The translations under genes were made by a program, and so were the position numbers. From the NCBI GenBank assembly GCA_021797355.1, contig JAJZZX010000001.1, positions 492,054 through 556,053 of the forward strand: DNA of 64,000 nt, written 5' to 3'. Position 1 is the stretch's first letter. Every line of letters begins with the position of its first letter. This DNA comes from Thermoplasmata archaeon. GTDB taxonomy: Archaea > Thermoplasmatota > Thermoplasmata > Thermoplasmatales > Thermoplasmataceae. This document shows positions 57,803 to 64,000 of this stretch, in pieces. The notes under the pieces are model-generated. The model was given only the letters and a program-made list of their open reading frames with translations, was not told where the DNA came from and made no database searches.

Positions 57803-58719
57803 TCCCGGTGAAGAGGGACATAATCTCAGTAATGGACATGGAGGAAGATCTGGAGGATATCATAGATTTGTCCATAAAGATGAAGAAGCAGAGATACCAG
57901 GACTTCGAGCCCACCTATGGAAGGGTACTGGGCATGATCTTCGAAAAACCCAGCACAAGAACCCGCGTTTCCCTGGAAACTGCCATGGCGCAGCTCGGAG
58001 GACATGCAATTTACCTGAATCCCAACGACATGCAGCTTGGGCGTGGCGAGACCGTGGCGGATACTGCCAGAGTCCTATCCAGGTTTGTTGATGTCATCTC
58101 GTATAGGGCTTTCAAGCACGAGAATGTCCTGGAGCTAGCCAAACATGCTTCAGTGCCAGTGATCAATGCACTTGATGACGTCGAGCATCCGGTGCAAATC
58201 GTAGCTGACTTCATGACCATTAAGGAAAGGAAGCACCATTTCTCAAATCTGAAGCTAGCGTATGTCGGTGATGGTAACAATATGGCAAACTCTCTCTTGC
58301 TTGGCGCAGCACTTCTTGGTACCGACATTTCCATCGGGTGCCCCAAGGGATACGAACCAAGAAAGGAAATAATAGAGAAGGCACGGGAAATTGCCAGGAA
58401 AACAGGATGCAAGGTTGAGATTGTAAATTCCCCATCCGAGGCGGTCCAGTCTGCAGACGTAATATACACAGATGTTTGGATATCAATGGGGGAGGAGAAG
58501 CTCAAGGAGCAAAAGGAAAAGGTATTCGGCGGCTTCCAGGTCAATTCAGAACTGGTTGCAAACGCAAGCCGTGACTACATCTTCATGCACTGCCTTCCTG
58601 CGCATCGGGGCCTTGAGGTAACGGATGAGGTAATCGAGAGCCTGCATAGTGTTGTTTTTGATGAAGCGGAAAACAGGCTGCACACTGCAAAGGGCATTCT
58701 TTATACCCTTCTGGCCTAA
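57799..58719 (+). CDS. argF: Ornithine carbamoyltransferase
   Basis: 306 residues, GTG start overlapping the sucD stop. The carbamoyl-phosphate motif is KPSTRTRVS, followed by LNPNDMQLGRGET. The ornithine-side motifs are DVEHPVQIVAD (H-P-x-Q), DVWISMGEE and HCLPAHRG, which separate it from aspartate carbamoyltransferase. It produces citrulline for arginine synthesis, or works in the reverse direction in arginine breakdown; no other arg gene is in the window. Confidence 0.93.
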   Translation: MIPVKRDIISVMDMEEDLEDIIDLSIKMKKQRYQDFEPTYGRVLGMIFEKPSTRTRVSLETAMAQLGGHAIYLNPNDMQLGRGETVADTARVLSRFVDVISYRAFKHENVLELAKHASVPVINALDDVEHPVQIVADFMTIKERKHHFSNLKLAYVGDGNNMANSLLLGAALLGTDISIGCPKGYEPRKEIIEKAREIARKTGCKVEIVNSPSEAVQSADVIYTDVWISMGEEKLKEQKEKVFGGFQVNSELVANASRDYIFMHCLPAHRGLEVTDEVIESLHSVVFDEAENRLHTAKGILYTLLA

Positions 58720-58788
58720 GCCAATCCTCATTTTTTCATTTTGTCGGTCTTGCATAACATTTATACATAACCTGTTAATCATAATCAT

Positions 58789-59112
58789 ATGGCCGGTTCC
58801 TTGAAACCAAGAACGAATGCCAACCTAAACAAGATTATAGAAGAACGGAGGGAATCTTCAAACTTAAGGGAAATCCCGCATGTTCTGATTCCCGTCTGGC
58901 AGATTAAGATCAGGGAACGCTTCGGGATAAATGTGGACAGGGAGATTGCAGAATATATAGTTCTGGCAGCACATGAAAGGGGAACGTGGAGAAGGCAGCG
59001 TGCCATACGAAAGATCGAAAAAATTTTCATTAGCAGAGGGGAGACCAGAGAAGAGTCGGCTAAGAAGGCCAGGGAAGTTGTAGACTTGGCTGTTGGTTCA
59101 CCAGAGCGCTGA
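58789..59112 (+). CDS. Small basic hypothetical protein, 107 aa
   Basis: Arg/Lys-rich helical protein (IIEERRESSNLREIP, ERGTWRRQRAIRKIEKIFIS). A TATA-like catttatac about 25-30 bp before the ATG supports a leaderless start. It directly abuts the methyltransferase gene (stop 59112, next start 59113). The basic character and RNA-modification neighbour suggest RNA or ribosome contact. No family is recognised. Confidence 0.65.
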   Translation: MAGSLKPRTNANLNKIIEERRESSNLREIPHVLIPVWQIKIRERFGINVDREIAEYIVLAAHERGTWRRQRAIRKIEKIFISRGETREESAKKAREVVDLAVGSPER

Positions 59113-59733
59113 ATGCAACAATCTTTCCAGTCACAGAAACAGCTTGAGATAGCTCTTTCGCGCCTCAAATGGCCTGATGATTTCAAGAATGGGCTTGAGC
59201 AATACCCGACGGATCCAGCCCTTGCGGCCAAGGTTGCTGTTACGGCTTATCTTGACGGGAACGTAAATGGAAAGACAGCAGCGGATCTAGGTGCTGGCTT
59301 CGGAATTCTTTCTTGTGCCTTTGCTATGCTTGGATCTAAGGAAGTTTTTGCCGTTGAAATTGACCCTAAGATTGGAGAAATTGGCAGAATCAACTGCGCC
59401 GGGCTCCCTGTGACTTTCATCCAGGAGGACGTTGCAAATTTCCATCAGTACGTGGACACTGTGGTTATGAATCCTCCATTTGGCTCTGTAAAGCCACACC
59501 AGGACAGGGTTTTCCTGGAAAAGGCCATGAGTATCTCCCGGGTAATATATTCAATACATAATGCTAAGTCTGCAGGTTTTGTAAGAACCCTATATTCAAA
59601 GAACGGAAAAATTATAAGAGATGAGCCAGTTCATGTGAAGGTTCCCAGGCTTTATGGCCACCATACCCGCAAATGGATGGACATTCCAGCCGTTTTTCTT
59701 ACGGCAGTTGTGGAAAACCCTGGGAGCCCATAA
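59113..59733 (+). CDS. METTL5-like N6-adenine RNA methyltransferase
   Basis: 206-residue SAM-dependent methyltransferase. SAM motif I is DLGAGFGILS, the acidic loop is AVEIDPKI, and the catalytic NPPFG is followed by VKPHQDRVFL. This matches the archaeal family related to eukaryotic METTL5, which methylates an adenine of small-subunit rRNA. It is adjacent to the 107-aa basic protein without spacing, which may be a partner (METTL5 needs TRMT112 in eukaryotes, but no similarity to TRMT112 is seen). Confidence 0.82.
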   Translation: MQQSFQSQKQLEIALSRLKWPDDFKNGLEQYPTDPALAAKVAVTAYLDGNVNGKTAADLGAGFGILSCAFAMLGSKEVFAVEIDPKIGEIGRINCAGLPVTFIQEDVANFHQYVDTVVMNPPFGSVKPHQDRVFLEKAMSISRVIYSIHNAKSAGFVRTLYSKNGKIIRDEPVHVKVPRLYGHHTRKWMDIPAVFLTAVVENPGSP

Positions 59734-59783
59734 TTTTCAGCAAAACCATAATTAAGAAGCATAAAATCAGGTAGACGCCTTAT

Positions 59784-59856
59784 GGCCGGGGTGGGGTAGT
59801 GGGTATCCTTGGGGACTGTGGATCCCCGGACCCGGGTTCAATTCCCGGTCCCGGCC
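59784..59856 (+). tRNA. tRNA-His (anticodon GTG) with encoded G-1
   Basis: Acceptor GCCGGGG/TCCCGGC plus an extra 5' G (59784) facing C73, the histidine identity element. Anticodon arm GGGGA-CTGTGGA-TCCCC, T-arm CCGGG-TTCAATT-CCCGG. It borders the accessory pocket and could be an integration site, but no repeat of its 3' end was found in the window. Confidence 0.94.
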
Positions 59857-59920
59857 CCTTATTAAAAGTTCAGTGTCTTACGGCTTCTGCAATTATTATC
59901 TTACCATTCTTATGCATCTT

Positions 59921-60196
59921 TCAGTCACTAAAGGTATTCTTAAAGCGTTTGTTTGAAAACTGAATAAAGGCTGAGGATCTTCTGAGGCCTGCCACGAGGT
60001 TACTATTCAAGAGTTTTAAAAATGCCTGTTGATTATGATTCCGCTGCCATCGAATTTTAGAATTAGCTGAGCACTCCTTGTGGTTTATCCTGAATTCTTC
60101 CAGCTTCTCCTTGACTGAAGGTTGATCGGAAAGAATTGTATTGCCAAGAAGGTGAATTGTGATACTTGACTGTGGTGCATTGTTATCCAACTGCAT
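59921..60196 (-). CDS. Hypothetical protein downstream of wHTH-RHH regulator
   Basis: Open frame whose likely ATG (60196) overlaps the end of the preceding regulator gene by 14 bp, giving about 91 residues (MQLDNNAPQSSITIHLLGNT at its start). It is basic towards the C-terminus. No family is recognised; it might be non-coding. Confidence 0.35.
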   Translation of the reverse strand: MQLDNNAPQSSITIHLLGNTILSDQPSVKEKLEEFRINHKECSANSKIRWQRNHNQQAFLKLLNSNLVAGLRRSSAFIQFSNKRFKNTFSD

Positions 60197-60833
60197 GATT
60201 TCTTCTCCATCTTTCAATTGCACTTCGGACAGCACTGTTTATGAACTCTTCAGCAGAACTATATGATTTATCCTTCGCTATGATTTCTTCAATGTCCCTA
60301 AGCAGGCCTTCCGGTATACTGACCAGGTATCTGTCTATTCTTCGTAGGTTCCTCACTACCTGTTTGCCCTTTTCGGTTAGGCTTATCGTGTTTACTGGAG
60401 GGTACACACTGTTATTGATCTCACTGAGAATGAAACCTTCCTTTCTTAGAGCTTCAAGAGTTTCCCAAGAATTGGCATAAGCAGTTATGATTTCACCAAC
60501 TGTTGATGTGCCATTTTTTTCAAGAAATTTCATTATTTCAAAACTCTGAGAGTATGGAATTACATCCGTTTGTGGCTCTTCAACATTCTTCAGCTGCTTT
60601 GCTACCCTCTTTCCTTTTTCTGTAAGTGATATTTCCTGAATGTTCTTACCAAAGGGCTTTTTCTCTACGTTTACCAGGCCATCATCCTTGAGAGATTCCA
60701 GGAGACGGTCAAGAGAATATAGATTCTTTACAATGCTCTGCAAGTTAGTTTTGAGGCAGCTGCCTTCACCATACAATTTGAGCAGGACAGATTTTGCGTA
60801 TTTCTGATCCAGTGAGTTCAAGCTATATTGCAT
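60183..60833 (-). CDS. Putative regulator: two winged-helix repeats plus C-terminal ribbon-helix-helix
   Basis: 216 residues. Two related winged-helix units can be seen, each ending in a near-identical wing strand (QEISLTEKGKRVAKQLKNVE at about residues 65-84; NTISLTEKGKQVVRNLRRID at about 148-167). A C-terminal ribbon-helix-helix segment follows (YLVSIPEGLLRDIEEIIAKD, SAEEFINSAVRSAIERW). The combination suggests a DNA-binding repressor of an integrated element. It is divergent from the small RHH gene at 60897, with a shared promoter region of about 60 bp. Confidence 0.65.
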   Translation of the reverse strand: MQYSLNSLDQKYAKSVLLKLYGEGSCLKTNLQSIVKNLYSLDRLLESLKDDGLVNVEKKPFGKNIQEISLTEKGKRVAKQLKNVEEPQTDVIPYSQSFEIMKFLEKNGTSTVGEIITAYANSWETLEALRKEGFILSEINNSVYPPVNTISLTEKGKQVVRNLRRIDRYLVSIPEGLLRDIEEIIAKDKSYSSAEEFINSAVRSAIERWRRNHAVG

Positions 60834-60896
60834 ATGGTAAGTGTAATTAACTCATAGCATATATTATATAGACATCTTATACCTTACATATTGCAT
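60834..60896. promoter_or_regulatory. Divergent promoter between element regulators
   Basis: A+T-rich spacer with tatattatatag (about 60860-60871), 25-35 bp before the ATG at 60897. A related gcatat(g) motif (gcatatggtaag / gcatatgtta) appears at both edges and could be an operator half-site. Confidence 0.4.
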
Positions 60897-61039
60897 ATGT
60901 TAGATAAGACAACTGTGGCGATATCAAAAAGGTGTCTTAAGAACTCAAGGAAATCAGATTCGATTTCCGTGTTGAAACTCTTGAAGAAGCCATCGAGCAG
61001 CTTATCAAAGAGCACATGGAATACGTGATCGAGCAATGA
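60897..61039 (+). pseudogene. Frameshifted small ribbon-helix-helix protein
   Basis: It starts MLDKTTVAISKRCLK, typical of RHH antitoxin-like proteins, then shifts frame near 60938-60942. The second frame reads ELKEIRFDFRVETLEEAIEQ, LIKEHMEYVIEQ and stops at 61039. A single-base deletion in the cttaag run would explain both halves, giving a product of about 47 residues. The stop overlaps the next start (ATGA, 61036-61039). Either the gene is dead or expression involves frameshifting. Confidence 0.55.
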
Positions 61040-62362
61040 GTTGGGCCAGAGTTTTCAAACTTTGGAAAGAACTTACAGGCGAGGATCTTCTTTCAAAGAC
61101 TGGCCGTGTGCCAACGAGCAAAGGTAAGTCAAAATAAGAAAGGAAGGGAAAAAGTCTAAAAATTCTAAGTCGCCCTCAGAATCTTACCCTAACGATGATC
61201 TTCCATCATATAACAGTTACGATGAACTCAAGTCTGAGGTCCTCGCTTCTACAGGATCATATAGAAAAGCTATGATCTTGAAAAACAATCTAAATCTAAT
61301 AGACACCGATGAACAGAAAAAAATCGCACTTGAATTCATTAATGATTGTCTTAGAAATGAGGATGGGTCTATCAGAAAGGAAATTCTTGCACTTCAAAAG
61401 CAGCTCAAAGAACTGAATACCATGAAGTCCGGTAACTGGACCATTTACTTCAATGACCCAAAGATAGTCAACCCTGCCTCGACCTGTTTCCTGATGGAAC
61501 ACTGATTTCTACTGTACCATTCATTTCGGAGTGGATCGAAACAGATAGGAGCGGAAATACAAAGCTCCGTAAAGAAATGGCCAATTCTGTTATAACATCG
61601 AATCTTGAAGTTTTTCCATGCACTGATTCTGAGTTTGCCAGGAGAGAAATTTTTGCAAAGATACCTGAAACTGTTCTCAGGTCACGGTGGCCTATGAAAT
61701 CAAGGAAGGAACTTCTTTCCGGTAATTTCCACAGAGATCCATATGAGGTCTATAAGAAGATACAGCATCAATTTCAAAAGTACATAGATTTCGGAGATAA
61801 CAGAGGGGCGGCTGTATTCTGCACTATTTATGCAATTCTGACTTACTTTTTTGTAATGTTTGATTCCATTCCATACCTGAAATTTGAAGGTATGAAGGGC
61901 TCAGGCAAGTCGAAAGCAGGGACCTTATTCTATTTCATTGGTTTTAACGCAGTTATGGCGGTGAGCATGACCCCGGCCTCCATTTTCAGGATAGTGCAGG
62001 AGGAAAGATCGACTCTCATAATGGATGAGACTGAAAATTTCAGGGGGAGCTCGGATAAGTTCCAGGAAATAATGCCTATACTTAATTCGGGATGGCAAAG
62101 AACAGGAAACGCACCTAGAGTTGAAGGTAATTCAGGAAACAGGAAAACCATCAGCTATTCCACTTTCAGCCCTAAGATATTCTGCTCAATAAACCCTATA
62201 CTTGAGACTCTCAGAGACAGGTCTTACGTCATAACTCTCATCAGAACTCTGGACGAAAAGAAGGCAAACATGAGCGTGAGGGAAAAGGATCCGGTATGGA
62301 GCGAAATAAGGTCTGACCTTTACATCATGCTGTTTGAGTATTATCAGGAAGTGCTGGAGTGA
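61036..62362 (+). pseudogene. Broken plasmid/virus-type P-loop helicase or primase-associated ATPase
   Basis: Pieces in three frames appear to form one gene: 61036-61137 (MSWARVFKLWKELTGEDLLS), 61128-61505 (acidic/helical, ending FLMEH) and from about 61451 to 62362. The last piece contains Walker A FEGMKGSGKSKAGT, Walker B STLIMDETE, a GWQRTGNAPRV region and an FSPKIFCSINPILETLRDRS segment. These fit the DUF3631/mobile-element helicase group. Two frameshifts separate the pieces. The 3' end is cut by the IS3-like element, whose terminal base triplet provides the TGA stop. Confidence 0.6.
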
Positions 62363-62393
62363 TCTGCTCCAGCAGAATTTGGAACACTTTTCT

Positions 62394-63266
62394 TCAATTC
62401 TCATCTAGTGTCACCTCAACTTCTTTCTTCTCGAATCTTTCCCTGAATGCCGGATCATCCAGGAACTTCCTCCTGATGATCCCTGGGGATAATCAATGGA
62501 TGAATGCGGCCTGCATTCATTGTAATCGGAGAATGCCTTCCCTATCTCTGTGGAAGCTTCATGGAAATCCCTGAACTCGCTTGGCCATATGTAATCTGTC
62601 TTGATTGAGTTATGGAAGGATTCAATGTCTCCATTGTCCTCAGGCGTATGTTTCTGTATGTATTCCAGCTTGATTCCCAATAGCCTCATGGCACTCCTGA
62701 ACTCTTGTGATATGTACTGAGGGCCATTGTCTGTCCTCAGTACCAGATCTTCAGGAACTGTTCCGTTGAATGCCATGAGAACAGCATTCTCCGCTGATCG
62801 TATGGCATCCCTTGCCATACATTGACATGGAATAATGGTATCCCTGCCATTCTTTTGTGAAACAGTCCTTGATGCACATCAGATAGGTCATTCCTGATTC
62901 GGTGGGAATGTAAGTGATGTCAGTTTCCCAGAGCTGATCAGGTCCTCGTGGACGGAACAGTTTCCTGGATTTTGTTCTCCCTCTGTGTCTTGATGCAGGA
63001 AGGTTCAGATTGTTATCCTTCAGGACCTTCCTGACAGTCTTCTGGTTCACTTTTGTACCAGAATTACGAAGAACTGCCCACACCCTTCTGTAACCGTATG
63101 TTGGCCTTTCCGATGCAATACTCTTGATCTTTTCACGTGTGGAGGGATCGAGCCGTTCAACATGCCTCTTCACATGCCTGTAATAATATCCGGAGAGTGA
63201 TATTCCTGATATCCTTGAGATGTTCCTCAGGGACATCTCATGTTTCAGATCTTCAAGAACCATCAT
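62394..63266 (-). pseudogene. IS3-family transposase OrfB with two frameshifts
   Basis: rve-type DDE transposase. First piece (63266 to about 62825): an N-terminal HTH_21-like part (RPTYGYRRVWAVLR) and catalytic D1 in LWETDITYIPT. Second piece (from 62818): D2 in LRTDNGPQYIS and E in EDNGDIESFHNSIK. The true C-terminus, LDDPAFRERFEKKEVEV, lies in a third frame ending at 62394. A single-base insertion near 62820 and a deletion near 62490 explain the breaks. Catalytic residues survive, so decay is recent. Confidence 0.78.
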
Positions 63267-63538
63267 TTTGCTCTCTTAAGCGTTTTTTTAAAAGCATCTA
63301 TCACAAGGCTCTGGTCTCCTATGATCTTCTTGAGGTCCTCGATCTCCTCATCTCTTGCATCAGAATTCCTTCTCTGAGCAAGTGCTAACTTTCCGGCCTG
63401 GATGAACTGCTCCCTCCACTTGCTCAGCTGTACGGGATATATACCGTGCCTCCGGCATATTTCCGCCTGTGTTACATTGTCTGAGAAGGATTCCATGACT
63501 ATCTGGAACTTCTCTTCCGCCGAGTATTTGGACTTCAT
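63263..63538 (-). CDS. IS3-family transposase OrfA
   Basis: 91 residues: the helix-turn-helix KYSAEEKFQIVMESFSDN ... ICRRHGIYPVQLSKWREQF, then a leucine-zipper-like helix (EEIEDLKKIIGDQSLVIDAF). It overlaps OrfB by 4 bp; in active IS3 elements programmed -1 frameshifting fuses both. It is intact, but without functional OrfB it could act only as a repressor. Confidence 0.85.
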   Translation of the reverse strand: MKSKYSAEEKFQIVMESFSDNVTQAEICRRHGIYPVQLSKWREQFIQAGKLALAQRRNSDARDEEIEDLKKIIGDQSLVIDAFKKTLKRAK

Positions 63539-63749
63539 TAAGATACCTCCATGATCCGGAAAACCGCTTTTCGCGTGCTCCTTATGTATCTGTTCTTCTC
63601 TATAATATTATCATCATGGTGTTCCAGTTCTGTGATGGTTCGGGTCAAAACAGTAAATAAGGGTAAAGGAAAGGTTAACTTAATGCAACGTTTCAATGAG
63701 TGCAGAGACACAGAGTAAGATTTATGACATATTAGGTCTTTAAAATTAT

Positions 63750-64000
63750 ATGGATACAAGCAATAAAGGAAGAAGGCCAATAATATACGCGGTGGTGCTG
63801 GCGGCACTCTTATTGAGTTCTGGATTAATGATTTACTTGGGGTCTACGCCACAAAGTGCTAATTCCCATTCATTCCGGACAACAGACAGAGCGATAAGGA
63901 CAAATGCAAATACCAATTTTAAATCATTGAGCGAAACCAATGCGATTTTTAAAAATTCCTCATCCTTCCTTAAAGTTAGAGCACCAAGATTGTTATTACA
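63750..64000 (+). CDS. Membrane-anchored or secreted protein, 3' end outside window
   Basis: The open frame begins MDTSNKGRRPIIYAVVLAAL. It has one hydrophobic segment (about residues 10-31), then a Ser/Thr/Asn-rich outer part (STPQSANSHSFRTT), and runs off the window. A TATA-like agatttatgac (about 63717-63727) precedes the ATG by about 25 bp. Identity is unknown; an extracellular hydrolase or binding protein is possible. Confidence 0.6.
   Translation, partial: MDTSNKGRRPIIYAVVLAALLLSSGLMIYLGSTPQSANSHSFRTTDRAIRTNANTNFKSLSETNAIFKNSSSFLKVRAPRLLL

Larger units (their letters stand above)
62361..63646 (-). mobile_element. IS3-family insertion sequence, inactivated
   Basis: About 1.29 kb. Imperfect terminal inverted repeats share the core gcagaatttggaacac (62372-62387) and its counterpart cacagaactggaacac (complement of 63619-63634). 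OrfA and OrfB follow the IS3 layout with a 4-bp overlap. OrfB has two frameshifts. The right boundary (ggtc, 63646) is supported by a diverged second copy of that end at 43881-43949. No clear target duplication was found. Confidence 0.75.

Noticed and set aside
59784..59856. tRNA-His as a proven attachment site
   Set aside because: No direct repeat of the tRNA 3' end and no integrase gene were found in the window.
63538..63807. 89-codon minus-strand frame beyond OrfA
   Set aside because: Covers the IS end and the antisense of a better plus-strand gene at 63750; no coding features.

Overview
The window looks like a chromosomal segment of a moderately A+T-rich archaeon of the order Thermoplasmatales (Thermoplasmata). 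The evidence is a thermosome subunit, two TFB factors, Gar1, the KEOPS subunit Pcc1 and NOG1 GTPase on one hand, and a complete bacterial-type DNA gyrase (gyrB-gyrA) and a thioredoxin reductase lacking the NADPH-phosphate motif, as known for Thermoplasma acidophilum, on the other. Many genes have a TATA-like box 20-35 bp before the start codon (leaderless style); operon-internal or leadered genes carry a GGTGA/GAGGTGA ribosome-binding site. Species cannot be fixed from the sequence alone.

Layout. 1-4010: the 3' part of a CoA-disulfide-reductase/NADH-oxidase type flavoenzyme and an MMPL/RND membrane protein. 4060-6094 (minus): a cystathionine gamma-synthase-like enzyme overlapping homoserine kinase. 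6315-9309: an apparent catabolic operon (cyclase-family hydrolase, APC permease, HpaI-type aldolase). 9400-17042: homoserine dehydrogenase, aldehyde dehydrogenase, threonine synthase, PolX with a decayed PHP domain, isochorismatase-fold protein and citrate synthase. 17400-21745: a sugar-type ABC importer whose binding protein has its segments in a non-canonical order. 22037-23500: isocitrate dehydrogenase. 23501-25440: sparse region with very small genes, tRNA-Leu and Pcc1. 25456-32425: TFB/Gar1, second TFB, GMP synthase glutaminase subunit, PRC-barrel protein, GluRS, NOG1. 32499-40588: gyrase, a diverged homoserine-dehydrogenase paralogue, metallo-hydrolase, LigB-family protein, aldo/keto reductase. 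40720-43477: a three-gene SPFH/zinc-ribbon module. 43478-44460: transposon debris and two tRNAs. 44468-47551: Trm56-HD fusion with an upstream wHTH gene, small membrane and hypothetical proteins, tRNA-Gln. 47541-53591: SDR, thiolase-like protein plus DUF35 partner, tandem ThyX, thermosome. 53817-59733: membrane protein, TrxR, sucCD, argF, small basic protein, methyltransferase. 59784-63650: tRNA-His followed by an accessory pocket with a wHTH-RHH regulator, a frameshifted RHH gene, a multiply frameshifted plasmid/virus-type helicase and a dead IS3-family element. 63750-64000: the start of a membrane or secreted protein.

Connections. Homoserine dehydrogenase, homoserine kinase, threonine synthase and the cystathionine gamma-synthase-like protein form a threonine/methionine branch spread over four loci. 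Citrate synthase, isocitrate dehydrogenase and succinyl-CoA ligase supply TCA steps. Trm56, Gar1, Pcc1 and four tRNA loci relate to tRNA/rRNA maturation.

Points that most deserve a second look: the rearranged binding protein; the Trm56-HD gene whose conserved N-terminus can only be reached from a non-AUG codon overlapping the previous stop; a thiolase-fold protein without its catalytic cysteine beside a DUF35 gene; the SPFH module; and the layered decay of mobile elements.
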